In this document: positions 34,530 to 44,512 of the stretch, piece by piece
How positions within the stretch are numbered: the stretch's first letter is position 1
Layout: every line of letters begins with the position of its first letter
Origin: Ignavibacteriota bacterium
Lineage (GTDB): Bacteria > Bacteroidota > Ignavibacteria > Ignavibacteriales > Ignavibacteriaceae
Assembly (NCBI GenBank): GCA_013285425.1
Contig: CP053447.1
Location: 1,308,001-1,372,000, forward strand
Reading direction: 5' to 3'
Length of the DNA stretch: 64,000 nucleotides
Program-made: the position numbers and the translations under genes
The notes under the pieces: model-generated
The model's input: the letters and a program-made list of their open reading frames with translations, nothing else
Databases searched by the model: none
What the model was told of the DNA's origin: nothing

Positions 34530-36041
34530 TTAATTTTTTACTTCCGGTTTCATTTGCGGAAAAAAGATCACATCTCTGATAGAAGGCTGATTAGTAAAGA
34601 GCATAACAATCCTGTCGATCCCAATTCCTAAACCAGCCGTTGGCGGCATTCCATATTCAAGTGCGCGAAGAAAATCTTCATCGATCTGATGAGCCTCTTC
34701 GTCACCGGCTTCACGCATTTTTACTTGTTCTTCAAATCTCTTTCTTTGATCAATAGGATCGTTTAGTTCGGAGAAAGCGTTACAGATTTCTCTTCCCATT
34801 ACATAACCTTCAAATCTTTCTACCACTCCTTCTTTAGTCCTGTGTTTTTTTGCCAATGGTGAAAGTTCAATCGGATAATCTATAATAAATGTAGGCTGTA
34901 TTAATTCCGGTTCAACTGTTACGCTAAACAATTCATCAATTAATTTTGCTTTTGAATTAATAGCAGAAATATCTATACCCTGCTTCTTAGCGGTGCTTTT
35001 TAAGTCCTCAAGTGTACAGGTTAATACATTTAAACCGGTTTTGTTTTGAATCTCTTCAATCATTGATACTCTTTTCCACGGAGCCTTAAAATTTATCATC
35101 TTATCTTCAATCTGAAACTCAAGGGTGTTAAACACCGTATTACAAATATGTTCAAACATTGATTCCACAAACTCCATCATCCAGTTGTAATCTTTATAAG
35201 GCACATACAGTTCCATCATTGTAAACTCAGGGTTATGCGATTTATCCATTCCTTCATTTCTGAAATCTTTGGATATTTCATAAACCCCATTAAATCCGCC
35301 AACAATTAATCTTTTAAGATATAGTTCATCGGCAATTCTCAAGTAAAGCTGCGTATCCAAAGTATTATGATAAGTAGTGAAAGGTCTTGCTGAAGCTCCG
35401 CCATAAATCGGCTGTAAAACAGGAGTTTCTACTTCGAGATAACCATTTGAATCAAGAAAATTTCTCATCGAAGAAATAATTTTACTTCTTTTGATAAAAA
35501 CATCTTTGATTTCCGGATTAACAATTAAATCAAGATATCTTCTCCTGTATCTTAATTCTTTATCAGCGAACTGATCAAAAACAGTTTTATTGCCTTCCTC
35601 ATCAGTAACTTCTTTTGCTATCGGAAAAGGTAAGAGTGATTTACTAAGCAAAACTAACTTTTTTGTATGAACGGATATTTCTCCGGTTTTAGTTTTAAAT
35701 ACAAATCCTTCTACTCCAATGATATCACCGATATCCAGTAGTTTAAAGATATCATAAGCATCACCAATTTCATCTTTCTTTAAATAAATCTGGATTTTTC
35801 CCTTGTGATCCTGAATATGAGCAAAAGAAGCCTTACCCATACGGCGTATTGCCATAATTCTGCCGGCTATACTTACATTTACTTCGGTGCCTTCAACAAA
35901 ATTATTTTTAATCTTTTCAGAATCAGAGTCAACATTAAATGAATACTCAAAAGGTAAAATACCTTGTTTTATAATTTCATCAAGCTCTTCGTATCTTCTT
36001 TTTATAAGTTCGTTAAAGGATGGTTGAACAGTGTTTTCCAA
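34530..36041 (-). CDS. lysS: Lysyl-tRNA synthetase, class II
   Basis: A 503-residue class II aminoacyl-tRNA synthetase charging tRNA-Lys. The N-terminal OB-fold (about 50-160, with [25 protein letters not shown]) binds the anticodon. The catalytic domain has motif 2 ([19 protein letters not shown]) and motif 3 ([14 protein letters not shown]), near full length for the family. It lies 2 bases after the dacB stop, so both are read as one unit; the Ctp gene follows after 64 bases. Confidence 0.97.
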   Translation of the reverse strand: MENTVQPSFNELIKRRYEELDEIIKQGILPFEYSFNVDSDSEKIKNNFVEGTEVNVSIAGRIMAIRRMGKASFAHIQDHKGKIQIYLKKDEIGDAYDIFKLLDIGDIIGVEGFVFKTKTGEISVHTKKLVLLSKSLLPFPIAKEVTDEEGNKTVFDQFADKELRYRRRYLDLIVNPEIKDVFIKRSKIISSMRNFLDSNGYLEVETPVLQPIYGGASARPFTTYHNTLDTQLYLRIADELYLKRLIVGGFNGVYEISKDFRNEGMDKSHNPEFTMMELYVPYKDYNWMMEFVESMFEHICNTVFNTLEFQIEDKMINFKAPWKRVSMIEEIQNKTGLNVLTCTLEDLKSTAKKQGIDISAINSKAKLIDELFSVTVEPELIQPTFIIDYPIELSPLAKKHRTKEGVVERFEGYVMGREICNAFSELNDPIDQRKRFEEQVKMREAGDEEAHQIDEDFLRALEYGMPPTAGLGIGIDRIVMLFTNQPSIRDVIFFPQMKPEVKN

Positions 36042-36043
36042 AA

Positions 36044-37570
36044 TTATTTTCTCCTGAAATTAGTTAATCTTAAACAGACAAGGTCCTGAATATTATCAGC
36101 AAGTTTGATTGGAACATTAAAATTATTTGCAATGATCGAAAAAGCAACCGGCTCGCTATCACCTGTAAAAGCGTAACCGGAAAGACTTCTTACATGACTT
36201 ATAAATCCAGTTTTTGCTCTAACATTATTTTCTGCCGAAGTATTGTTCATCCTTTTTCCTATTGTTCCATCAACACCGGCTATTGGCAGTGAATTGAAAA
36301 AATCGGGATATATTTTATTATTTGAATAAATGTATTTTAATAAATCAACAATCTGGCGCGGAGTAACCATATTTATATATGATAATCCGCTTCCATCTAC
36401 CATTACAATATTTTCCGGATTCAATCCAATTTCACTAAACAGCTCTTTAAGTACAGCAATTCCATTTGCTGCTGATCCAAATCCCCTCTTTTCAAGTCCA
36501 ATAGTTTTTAAGAGCTGTTCAGCAAAGAAATTCTGACTGCCTTTATTTATTACTTTAATAATTTCTCTTAATGGCTCGGAATACCATGTAAACAATAAAT
36601 CCAGATCATTATAATTTATCTCTCTGTCATAGTCATCAATATCAAATGAGTACCCATTTACTCTTATTTTGCGTTGTTCAAGTCTGTTTTTGAAAGCAAT
36701 AATCATAAATTGTGTAGGATTCATTACAGTTGAATAGGTTATAAGGCTGTCTGAATTTTTTCTAAATGTTCCTGAAACTGTAATTACATTAGTTCCACGC
36801 TCCCTGTAAACATCAATCGAGGTTCTCTCGTTATTTGCAGCAGCAGTAACATTATTCAACAATACAATATTCCTTAAAGCAGGAATATAATTCACAATTA
36901 CAGAATCTGTTTTAGGATCATATTTAATTGTAATATCAATACAGTTGTCATTATAAGATAAAGCGCTGGATTGTGCAGCGTACCAATCCGTTTCATAATC
37001 CCAAGACCAGCCATTACCAAGTCCGGTATCTTCAAATAAATTATCATCACCAACAATATTTCCTTTAATATTTTTAATACCCATTTCCAGCAAAGAATCA
37101 ATCCAGGTATCAAAAACATAGTTTAAATCGTTGTTATAAAATCTTCCGGATATTGTCGGATCTCCCCGCCCCTGAATAATGAGATCGCCGTATAATGTTG
37201 AACCAGACTGATAACCGTTAGTTAAGATATTAGTAGAAAATTTATAATCGCTGCCAAGAAGCAATAATCCGCCAGAGCTTGTAAAAAGTTTTAAATTGGA
37301 AGCAGGAATAAAAAATTTATCTTCATTTCTTTTATAAAAGTACTCGCCATTATTTAACGATTGAATAACAACACCCCAATTAGCATTTCTGAAACTATTG
37401 TCATCAAAAATATCATTAAGTTCTTTCTGCAGATCAGCAATTGTTGAATAAGAATAAGTTTTAACTGAATCTTTAACCAGAGAGGTACTATCCTGTGCCA
37501 GTACAAGAATGGAAAAAAAATATGAAATAATAAAAATTAAGAGACTACTTAGTAAGCTTTTGTAATTCAT
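36044..37570 (-). CDS. dacB: D-alanyl-D-alanine carboxypeptidase/endopeptidase (PBP4, S13)
   Basis: A 508-residue penicillin-binding protein 4. A signal peptide (about 1-25, VLAQ) directs it to the periplasm. The active-site Ser-x-x-Lys is in [11 protein letters not shown], the SxN-type motif in DGSGLSYIN, and K-T-G in [10 protein letters not shown]. The spacing includes the domain inserts typical of class C PBPs. It trims D-Ala from stem peptides and may cut cross-links. It overlaps the pseudouridine synthase gene by 26 bases and precedes lysS by 2 bases. Confidence 0.93.
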   Translation of the reverse strand: MNYKSLLSSLLIFIISYFFSILVLAQDSTSLVKDSVKTYSYSTIADLQKELNDIFDDNSFRNANWGVVIQSLNNGEYFYKRNEDKFFIPASNLKLFTSSGGLLLLGSDYKFSTNILTNGYQSGSTLYGDLIIQGRGDPTISGRFYNNDLNYVFDTWIDSLLEMGIKNIKGNIVGDDNLFEDTGLGNGWSWDYETDWYAAQSSALSYNDNCIDITIKYDPKTDSVIVNYIPALRNIVLLNNVTAAANNERTSIDVYRERGTNVITVSGTFRKNSDSLITYSTVMNPTQFMIIAFKNRLEQRKIRVNGYSFDIDDYDREINYNDLDLLFTWYSEPLREIIKVINKGSQNFFAEQLLKTIGLEKRGFGSAANGIAVLKELFSEIGLNPENIVMVDGSGLSYINMVTPRQIVDLLKYIYSNNKIYPDFFNSLPIAGVDGTIGKRMNNTSAENNVRAKTGFISHVRSLSGYAFTGDSEPVAFSIIANNFNVPIKLADNIQDLVCLRLTNFRRK

Positions 37571-38255
37571 GTTGCTTTAACTTTCTATAAGAACCTACAG
37601 GTATGTCTGCAGTAATTCCTGCAAAGCTTTTTCGATTTAATTTTATAACTGTATAATTAAGAGTAGAAAACATTTTTTTAACAAAGTGATTTCTACCTTC
37701 AGTGCACTTAACAATCACATTTTTACCGGAAGATTTTTTTCCATAAGAAATTTCCGAAAATCTGCTTCTTGAACCATCAATAAAAATTCCTTTGAGCAGC
37801 TTTTTTTCATCCTCTAAAGATAATTCTTTATCAAGTGCAACTTCATATTCACGTACTATATTATGTTTCGGATGTAATAATTTTTGTGCAAAATCACCAT
37901 CGTTAGTAAGGATTAAAACACCTGTAGTATTATAATCTAATCTCCCAACAGGAAAAATTTTTTGCTTTGAAATTATCAGATCAACGACGGTTTTTCTTTT
38001 CTTTTCGTCGTCAGTAGTAGTAACAACACCTTTTGGTTTATTCAATAAGTAATAAACGTGTTCAGCAGGCTGTATTTTTTCTCCATCAACAAAAACATTA
38101 TCATTATCCGGATCAACTTCAAAGGCAAGTTTAGTGATAGTTTTATTATTAACTGTTACTCTTCCCTGAAGAATAAGTTCTTCAGCTTTTCTTCTTGAGG
38201 TCAGTCCGCTTTCTGCAATATACTTATTCAGCCGGGTCGTCGTTTTTATCTTCAC
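37545..38255 (-). CDS. Pseudouridine synthase, RsuA/RluB/E/F family
   Basis: An S4 RNA-binding domain (TRLNKYIAESGLTSRRKAEELI) precedes the catalytic domain, with the catalytic Asp in GRLDYNTTGVLILTNDGDF and an R-E-Y-E-V strand. Ribosomal pseudouridylation is the expected role, but the exact site cannot be told. I place the start at the GTG at 38253-38255, giving 236 residues. An AAGGA element sits 5 bases upstream and homology begins right after it. An ATG at 38283-38285 would deepen the overlap with scpB to 62 bases. Confidence 0.85.
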   Translation of the reverse strand: MKIKTTTRLNKYIAESGLTSRRKAEELILQGRVTVNNKTITKLAFEVDPDNDNVFVDGEKIQPAEHVYYLLNKPKGVVTTTDDEKKRKTVVDLIISKQKIFPVGRLDYNTTGVLILTNDGDFAQKLLHPKHNIVREYEVALDKELSLEDEKKLLKGIFIDGSRSRFSEISYGKKSSGKNVIVKCTEGRNHFVKKMFSTLNYTVIKLNRKSFAGITADIPVGSYRKLKQHELQKLTK

Positions 38256-38874
38256 TAATTTCCTTTTCAAGAGATTCTTCGACAAAGTTCATCATTATTT
38301 TATTTTTTTGTTCAATAAAATCTTCGTCTTTCATAATTTCCTCAATCTCGCGGGGTTTTGGCAGATAACTTAAATTATACAATCCAAAATATTTCAAAAA
38401 CTCTGTTGTGGTACCGTAAAGCAATGGTCTTCCGATGCTTTCTGCTCTGCCGGTAATTGTGATAAGATTTTTTTCCAACAATGTGGTTAGAATGTAATCA
38501 GAATTTACACCTCTAATCTGTTCTAACTCCGGCTTTGTAACAGGCTGTTTATAAGCTATAATGGCAAGGGTCTCTAATGCTGCCTGGCTTAATCTTCTTT
38601 TTGATTTTTCAGATGAAAGATATCCGACGTACTTTGCAAATATTTCGGATGTAACAAAAACAAAGCCGTTGGCAATTTTTTTTATTCTAAAAGACCTGCT
38701 GCTATCTTCATAAGATTTATTTAATAAGTCAACAGTATCAGAAATATTTTCTGAACTGATTTCAATATCTTCACCATCTATTCCTTTGATAGCGCGAATA
38801 ATTTCGCTTTCCGAAATTGGTTCATCGGAAGAAAAAATAAGCACTTCAATTATTGAACTATAAGATTTATCCAT
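38224..38874 (-). CDS. scpB: Segregation and condensation protein B
   Basis: A 216-residue kleisin-associated subunit of the SMC-ScpAB complex. Two winged-helix domains are visible, with LSQAALETLAIIAYKQPVTKPELEQIRGVNSDYIL as the family signature. Its C-terminus is charged and helical, and its last bases overlap the pseudouridine synthase gene. It overlaps scpA by 8 bases. The pair is placed next to trpS and the pseudouridine synthase as in many genomes. It acts in chromosome compaction and segregation with SMC, which is not in the window. Confidence 0.94.
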   Translation of the reverse strand: MDKSYSSIIEVLIFSSDEPISESEIIRAIKGIDGEDIEISSENISDTVDLLNKSYEDSSRSFRIKKIANGFVFVTSEIFAKYVGYLSSEKSKRRLSQAALETLAIIAYKQPVTKPELEQIRGVNSDYILTTLLEKNLITITGRAESIGRPLLYGTTTEFLKYFGLYNLSYLPKPREIEEIMKDEDFIEQKNKIMMNFVEESLEKEISEDKNDDPAE

Positions 38875-39586
38875 TTGCTATTCCGTATATAACAAAATCA
38901 TTAAATTCGGGTGATTCTCTTATCCCTATCTTTTCTATTTTAGTTAATTCAAGTAATGCAATAAATGTTATTACTATTCTGATTTTTTCCTTCATACCGT
39001 GAACAAGACTTAAGAAATGGATTTCACCTTTCTCTAAAATTCTATCAAGTATATACCTTATCTGATCATCAATACTGATATTGATTTTTTTTATTTCATG
39101 AACAACTTGTGGTTTAACTCCATCAATTGCTTTTTTAAATGCCTTAGCCAAATCATAAACAGAAATATTTTTTAATAAAATATCATACTCGGGCGGTGCT
39201 ATCTTTTCATCAGCGGAAAAATAACCTCTAAAATTAAGCTTACGCTGATTTGATTCAAGAAATGTAAGATCTTCAGCAACTTCTTTATACTTTTTATATT
39301 CAAGTAATGCTTTGATCAGATCAGCACGCGGATCAATTTCATCGCCTTTTTCATCAACTTCGCGGGGCAAGAGCATTCTTACCTTTATGTGCATCAATGT
39401 TGAAGCCATAAGAATAAAATCGCCTGCAACTTCCAGATCCATAAGCTTAATGAGATTTACATATTCCAGAAACTCGCTTGTTATTCTTGATATAGGAATA
39501 TCATAAATGTTAAGCTCATCTCTTTTAATAAAGAAGAGAAGTAAATCGAGCGGTCCTTCAAATTGATCTAATTTAATCTTATACAT
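38867..39586 (-). CDS. scpA: Segregation and condensation protein A (kleisin)
   Basis: A 239-residue kleisin bridging the SMC head domains. The family opening FEGPLDLLLFFIKRDELNIYDIPI is present. It is followed by YKKYKEVAEDL and a C-terminal winged helix (VHGMKEKIRIVITFIALLELTK). It overlaps scpB by 8 bases and trpS by 1 base, so trpS, scpA and scpB are translated in sequence. Confidence 0.95.
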   Translation of the reverse strand: MYKIKLDQFEGPLDLLLFFIKRDELNIYDIPISRITSEFLEYVNLIKLMDLEVAGDFILMASTLMHIKVRMLLPREVDEKGDEIDPRADLIKALLEYKKYKEVAEDLTFLESNQRKLNFRGYFSADEKIAPPEYDILLKNISVYDLAKAFKKAIDGVKPQVVHEIKKINISIDDQIRYILDRILEKGEIHFLSLVHGMKEKIRIVITFIALLELTKIEKIGIRESPEFNDFVIYGIANG

Positions 39587-40563
39587 TATCCAAGCTTCAT
39601 CTTATCATGAACTTCATTCATTGTTTTAACGGCAACCTGTTTAGCTCTCTTTTCGCCATCAGCAAGAATATCTTTTACTTCATTCAGGTTTGATTCCAGA
39701 TGTTTTCTTTTTTCAATAATCGGTGAAAGGAACTCAGATATTTTTTCAGCACATTTCATTTTACACTCGAAACAACTGATTGTACCGCCTCTGCAGGCTT
39801 TATCAATTTCTTTTGCTGCTTCGGGATTAAAAAATTTATGATAGGAAAAGACTGTACAAATATCAGGATTTCCCGGAGTTTCTTTTTTTGTTTTATTCGG
39901 GTCAATAGCAGCTTTTCTCATTTTCTTTTGCACTGTTTCAGGTTCGTCAGAAAGCAGTATTGCATTGCCCAGCGATTTACTCATTTTTGCATTTCCATCT
40001 AAACCAGCTAAGCGTGGAAATTTTGTAAGTAAAGGTTCCGGCTCTGGAAAGACATTGCCATATTGTTTGTTGAACCTTCGTGCTATTTCTCTGGTAATTT
40101 CAACATGAGGTACCTGATCATCACCGACAGGAACAACGCTTCCTTTATACAAAAGAATGTCCGCAGCCTGAAGTACGGGATATCCCAGATGTCCATATAC
40201 AGTGTTCTGAATATGCAAGTCCCTAATCTGATCTTTCAAGGTTGGATTTCTCTCAAGTCTGCTTACTGTTATCAACATACTGCAAATCAAATTTAATTCT
40301 GTATGTTCTTTAATCTGCGATTGTCTGAACATGGGACTAAGCTCAGGATTAAGCCCAACTGCCAACCAATCTATAAGCATCTCAATTGAATTCTGATAAA
40401 TATCTTTTGTGTCTAAATTAGTTGTAAGCACATGGTAATCTGCGATAAGAAAAAAGCTTTCATATTCATTTTGCAAAGCAATCCAGTTTTCCAGAGCGCC
40501 CACATAATGACCGAGATGAAGCTTACCAGTCGGTCTCATTCCGCTTAAAATTCTTTTTTTCAA
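39586..40563 (-). CDS. trpS: Tryptophanyl-tRNA synthetase with a Cys4 metal/cluster motif
   Basis: A 325-residue class I synthetase charging tRNA-Trp. The HIGH-type motif is TGKLHLGHYVG and the KMSKS motif is AKMSKSLGNA. In the anticodon-binding part four Cys are spaced C-x20-C-x6-C-x2-C (starting at DICTVF, ending FECK). This resembles the [4Fe-4S] site described for Thermotoga TrpRS. It heads the scpA-scpB run. The nearest upstream neighbour is the HNH nuclease gene on the same strand. Confidence 0.94.
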   Translation of the reverse strand: MKKRILSGMRPTGKLHLGHYVGALENWIALQNEYESFFLIADYHVLTTNLDTKDIYQNSIEMLIDWLAVGLNPELSPMFRQSQIKEHTELNLICSMLITVSRLERNPTLKDQIRDLHIQNTVYGHLGYPVLQAADILLYKGSVVPVGDDQVPHVEITREIARRFNKQYGNVFPEPEPLLTKFPRLAGLDGNAKMSKSLGNAILLSDEPETVQKKMRKAAIDPNKTKKETPGNPDICTVFSYHKFFNPEAAKEIDKACRGGTISCFECKMKCAEKISEFLSPIIEKRKHLESNLNEVKDILADGEKRAKQVAVKTMNEVHDKMKLG

Positions 40564-40618
40564 TGTTCTAACTATTTTTGTTTTTAACTATTAAAGATAC
40601 AAATAATGATAAAAACTT

Positions 40619-41155
40619 TCAGGACAGATATAGGTATGGTTTCCATCTATCATCAAGCCGGCTTACAACATTTTTAATAAAAAGAATATGGCTTGGTTTA
40701 AAGGGACGCGATAATAATTTCATATTTGCTTCTTCAGGTGTGCGGTCACCTTTTCTGTTGTTACAAACAGTACAGGCAGTTATAAGATTTTCCCAGGTAT
40801 CATCACCGCCTCGTGCTTTTGGAAAGATATGATCAACAGTTAGAGGAATATCTGATCTGCCGCAGTAGGCACATTTAAAAGAATCTCTTCGTAAAATATT
40901 TTTTCTGGTTAGAATAACTTTTTTGTAAGGTAGCTTAATGAATTTATTAATTCTGATAACACTTGGCCAGGGATATTCACGTGATATAGAATGAAGATTT
41001 TTTCTTTCATCGTTTATTACCGATTCTGCTTTACCCAGATAGATTAATACAAATGCTTTACGAATACTGCAAATTGATAATGGCTCGTAACTATTATTTA
41101 AGACGAGTACTTTAGAATTTAATTTACCATTTACAGGAACTGACCGTTCGAAGAC
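40619..41155 (-). CDS. HNH endonuclease, start codon not canonical
   Basis: This frame encodes about 178 residues. It opens with KVLVLNNSYEPLSICSIRKAF. It carries C-x-x-C (CAYC), the H of the HNH box (LTVDHIFPKARGG), TWENLITACTVCN with its second C-x-x-C, and the closing RKGDRTPEEA. That is the full signature of the single-domain HNH proteins common in bacteria, of unknown target. The frame runs open to a stop at 41186-41188, but it lacks ATG, GTG and TTG ahead of the conserved part. An AAGGAG element at 41159-41164 suggests initiation near 41155-41147. The 5' coordinate is therefore an estimate. A frameshift or a rare start codon are both possible. Confidence 0.8.
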   Translation of the reverse strand, partial: VFERSVPVNGKLNSKVLVLNNSYEPLSICSIRKAFVLIYLGKAESVINDERKNLHSISREYPWPSVIRINKFIKLPYKKVILTRKNILRRDSFKCAYCGRSDIPLTVDHIFPKARGGDDTWENLITACTVCNNRKGDRTPEEANMKLLSRPFKPSHILFIKNVVSRLDDRWKPYLYLS

Positions 41156-41162
41156 TTTCTCC

Positions 41163-41354
41163 TTACTCAGATTTTCTGGAGGATTTTATTAAATATACTC
41201 TGGCAACAATCCGCAGAATAAATACAATAATCATTAAAATAAGAACTGGTACGAACCAACTTCTTGGTATTAAATCGAAAAACAATAACACAGCAGCCAC
41301 CACAGCTAAACTAATTGTTGAATAGTTAAAATATGTGTACCAATTTTTTTGCAT
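41163..41354 (-). CDS. Small two-span membrane protein, unknown
   Basis: A 63-residue protein. A short polar N-terminus (MQKNWYTYFNYS) is followed by two hydrophobic helices (about 13-29 and 34-54) joined by a Pro-Arg turn, and a basic tail. The stop codon TAA contains part of the AAGGAG site of the following HNH gene, so the two are coupled. No family recognised. Confidence 0.6.
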   Translation of the reverse strand: MQKNWYTYFNYSTISLAVVAAVLLFFDLIPRSWFVPVLILMIIVFILRIVARVYLIKSSRKSE

Positions 41355-41426
41355 CTGAATTACAATTTTGTTAAAACAAAACTACAAATTGTAAAACAGT
41401 TTATCAATAAATTTAATGTAATTTAT

Positions 41427-41801
41427 TTACTTCAAATATATCAGTGCAACACAAGCTACATAATTATCAGAGTGGCTTATAGAAATTTTTATTTCTTTAT
41501 CAGTGGAAAGATAATCCTTTAGTTTGCCGGAGAAGTTAACAACAGGTAATCCGTTTTTTTCATTTGTTATTTCAATATTTTTCCAGCTTGCAACTTTGTG
41601 CCAGGTACCTGATAATGCTTTATAGATAGCTTCCTTTGCAGCAAACCTGGCAGCAAGATGCTGATACTTGTTGAATTTTGCTAAACAATAATCTAATTCG
41701 TTTTGGGTGTAGATTTTATTAAGAAATGCATCACCGAATTTGTTAACACTTTCTTTAATTCTATCAATTTCAATTATATCAATTCCTATTCCTATAATCA
41801 T
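41427..41801 (-). CDS. acpS: Holo-[acyl-carrier-protein] synthase
   Basis: A 124-residue AcpS that transfers 4'-phosphopantetheine from CoA to apo-ACP. The magnesium-binding Asp lies in the opening GIGIDIIEIDRI and the Glu in FAAKEAIYKAL. The segment SHSDNYVACVA closes the active site. It forms an operon with the ggt gene, which starts 9 bases upstream. Confidence 0.94.
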   Translation of the reverse strand: MIIGIGIDIIEIDRIKESVNKFGDAFLNKIYTQNELDYCLAKFNKYQHLAARFAAKEAIYKALSGTWHKVASWKNIEITNEKNGLPVVNFSGKLKDYLSTDKEIKISISHSDNYVACVALIYLK

Positions 41802-41810
41802 ATCAATCCT

Positions 41811-43511
41811 TTAATAACTTGCTGCTTTACCATAACCCCTTGGATCAGTAGCACCATAAAATATTTTTTCAATCTCATCATAAAATATTCCTTCAACTCT
41901 TCCAAGTGATCTTTCGCTGCCTATAAAATGACCTCTTTCAATCAGTGAATTTTTGACATCAATAGTCAATCCAAAACTTTCGTAATCAATCTGATCAGGC
42001 AGCCATTGATGATGAATCCTTGATTTGTTTATTGCTTGCTGGATATCCATTCCAAAATTCAGAACGTTTAGAATAACCTGCAAAACAACAGTTGATATTG
42101 TTGATCCGCCAGGAGAACCCACGATAAGAACCGGTGTATTGTCTTTCAGCACTATTGCCGGACTCATTGAGCTTTGCATTCTTTTATTTGGTTCAATTCT
42201 GTTAGCATAGCTTCCAATTAAGCCAAATTGATTTGGTTCACCAGCCTTTGAACTAAAATCATCCATTTCATTATTTAAAAAGAAACCAGCTCCGTCAACA
42301 ACGACTTTTGAACCATAAGAAGAATTAATAGTAGTAGTAGTACTAACAGCATTACCATATCTATCTATTATTGAATAATGAGTTGTCTCTTCACTTTCAG
42401 ATATATTATTAAAACTACCAGGAAAGATCTGTAAAGAAGGAATAGCTGAACTGTCAATTTTAGAATAAATATTCTTTGAATAAAATTTAGATAAGATAGA
42501 ATCAAGAGGAATATCTATAAAATCAGGATCACCAATATATTTAGATCTATCAGCAAAAGAATATTTCATACTTTCTGCCAATGTGTGAATATATTTACTA
42601 CTTCCCCATTCCTCTTTTGTAAAACTAAAATTCTCTAAAATATTTAACATTTCAAGCAGGCTTACTCCGCCACCGCTTGGCGGACCCATTGTAATTACTT
42701 TATATCCATTATATAGAGTTGAAAGAGGCTTCCTTTCGATTGGTTTATAATTCTCAAGATCATTTATAGAAATATATCCATTACCTGCATTAATTTGTTT
42801 TACAATAAGCTCTGCTGTTTCGCCTTTATAAAAACCATCGGGACCAAATTCGCGAATAAGTTTTAAAGTTTTAGCCAGATCTTTTTGGATGAGGAGTTCT
42901 CCTTCTGAAAAAGCTGTTCCATTTTTTGTAAATATTTTCTTTGTTGATTCAATTTTATTAAATGCTTCCAGTTCATATTCAAGTGATTGAGCAAACCTGT
43001 ATTCGATAGGAAAACCATTCTCAGCAAGATCAATAGCTGGTTGAATAACCTCATTCAAAGAAAGTTTTCCGTATTTATCTAATGCATAAATTAATCCGGC
43101 AACACTACCTGGAACACCGGATGATGTTACTCCATATTGGCTTAACTCCGGGATAAAAGTACCTGAAGAATCCTGATACATTGTTTCGAATGAGGTGCCG
43201 GGAGCTTTTTCACGAAAATCAATTGTCGTATTTGTTCCATCGGAAAGATGAATTACCATAAATCCACCACCGCCAAGGTTGCCGGCAGAAGGATAAGTAA
43301 CTGCCAATGCAAATCCGACAGCTACAGCAGCATCAATTGCATTACCACCTTTTTTTAATATCTCTATTCCAACATCTGAGGCAATTTTACCAGCAGAAAC
43401 AACTATTCCGTTTTTCCCTCTAACCGGATCCTGTAATGCTGCAGTAATGTCAGGAGCTGAATAAAAAAAAATCAGGTAAAAAATTAGAAATGATCTAAAA
43501 AATATTTGCAT
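41811..43511 (-). CDS. ggt: Gamma-glutamyltransferase (gamma-glutamyl transpeptidase)
   Basis: A 566-residue exported Ntn hydrolase precursor, self-cleaved into two chains, acting on glutathione and other gamma-glutamyl compounds in the periplasm. A signal peptide (about 1-24) leads into GKNGIVVSAGKIASDVG. The processing and nucleophile Thr is in EETTHYSIID, about residue 370. The GGG(S)T-rich oxyanion region (VGSPGGSTI) is present. It starts inside the last 17 bases of the mlaD-type gene and ends 9 bases from acpS. Confidence 0.93.
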   Translation of the reverse strand: MQIFFRSFLIFYLIFFYSAPDITAALQDPVRGKNGIVVSAGKIASDVGIEILKKGGNAIDAAVAVGFALAVTYPSAGNLGGGGFMVIHLSDGTNTTIDFREKAPGTSFETMYQDSSGTFIPELSQYGVTSSGVPGSVAGLIYALDKYGKLSLNEVIQPAIDLAENGFPIEYRFAQSLEYELEAFNKIESTKKIFTKNGTAFSEGELLIQKDLAKTLKLIREFGPDGFYKGETAELIVKQINAGNGYISINDLENYKPIERKPLSTLYNGYKVITMGPPSGGGVSLLEMLNILENFSFTKEEWGSSKYIHTLAESMKYSFADRSKYIGDPDFIDIPLDSILSKFYSKNIYSKIDSSAIPSLQIFPGSFNNISESEETTHYSIIDRYGNAVSTTTTINSSYGSKVVVDGAGFFLNNEMDDFSSKAGEPNQFGLIGSYANRIEPNKRMQSSMSPAIVLKDNTPVLIVGSPGGSTISTVVLQVILNVLNFGMDIQQAINKSRIHHQWLPDQIDYESFGLTIDVKNSLIERGHFIGSERSLGRVEGIFYDEIEKIFYGATDPRGYGKAASY

Positions 43512-44412
43512 CTACATTAATTCCATCATTTTTAAGTTGTTCAATTAAGACAGAGGTCAGTTCATTTACCTGTTCTAAAGTTTTGCTCAGTTTATCAAAC
43601 AAATCTTTATCATAAAGCAGTTTGCCGATATTATTCTGCTGATTTATTGTTTCACTTGTTAATTTATTAAGATCAACTAAAAGGTCATCACTTTTTTTAA
43701 CTAATAATTTCAAATCAGTTAATAAGACAGTAACATTTTCAGTATTATCATTCAGTAATTTATTGGTTTTCTCTGAAAGCTCGACAGCATTAGTCGTAAG
43801 TTTTTTAATATCATTTCTGTTTTCATTCAACATTACATTGATTTTATCAGTAAGCATAACAACATTAGAAATAGATTTTTTAACATCATTATTAAAATTA
43901 TCATCGTTTACAATTTTGTTTAACGAACTTAATGATATCTTAACATCTTTAAGAACTGTAACCAGATCATCCTGCACTGAACCAAATAAAGACATTGCGG
44001 AAGGTATATCGGAATAGAAAACTCCTTTTGCAACTTTTGTTTTATCAAAACTAACATTTGACTTTCCAGGGAATATCTCAACTTTTTTCCCACCCATTAA
44101 ATCAAGCATTGAGACAGCAAATGTTGCATCTTCTTTTAAAATAATATCATTTTCAATTGACAGTTCTACTATCACATTATTTGTTCCAACTTTCATATCC
44201 TTAACAAATCCTTTTCTCATTCCATTAACCGTAACCTGATCTCCTATCTCCAGCCCAGATACATTATCGAATCTTACATTAATCAAATAGGAATTTGAGC
44301 TTAAAGAAAAATTCTTTGTCCAGCCGAAAATCCATAAGAGAACAAGTAACCCAACAATTACTGTAATACCAACCTTAATTTCAGTTTTGCGTTCATTTTT
44401 CATTTTGATCAC
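43495..44412 (-). CDS. MlaD/MCE family lipid-transport substrate-binding protein
   Basis: A 305-residue inner-membrane-anchored MCE protein. An N-terminal membrane helix (about 12-28) precedes the MCE domain (about 38-115: VRFDNVSGLEIGDQVTVNGMRKGFVKDM). The remainder is a long coiled-coil region (about 150-290). Such proteins ferry lipids between membranes with an MlaE permease and an MlaF ATPase. Neither is adjacent here, so partners must lie elsewhere. It overlaps ggt by 17 bases; ssb lies upstream across a strong terminator. Confidence 0.9.
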   Translation of the reverse strand: MIKMKNERKTEIKVGITVIVGLLVLLWIFGWTKNFSLSSNSYLINVRFDNVSGLEIGDQVTVNGMRKGFVKDMKVGTNNVIVELSIENDIILKEDATFAVSMLDLMGGKKVEIFPGKSNVSFDKTKVAKGVFYSDIPSAMSLFGSVQDDLVTVLKDVKISLSSLNKIVNDDNFNNDVKKSISNVVMLTDKINVMLNENRNDIKKLTTNAVELSEKTNKLLNDNTENVTVLLTDLKLLVKKSDDLLVDLNKLTSETINQQNNIGKLLYDKDLFDKLSKTLEQVNELTSVLIEQLKNDGINVDANIF

Positions 44413-44454
44413 TTAAGAATTTTTCTTGATTGTGAATAAATAAAATTAAATAAA

Positions 44455-44486
44455 AACGGATGAATAAATTTAATTATTCATCCGTT
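44455..44486 (-). terminator. Intrinsic terminator downstream of ssb
   Basis: A 13-bp perfect stem (AACGGATGAATAA with its complement) encloses a 6-base AT loop. On the minus strand it is followed by a T-rich tract (TTTTATTTAATTTT). It lies 26 bases after the ssb stop codon. Confidence 0.85.
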
Positions 44487-44512
44487 AATTCTAAATATTT
44501 TCTAAACCTAAA

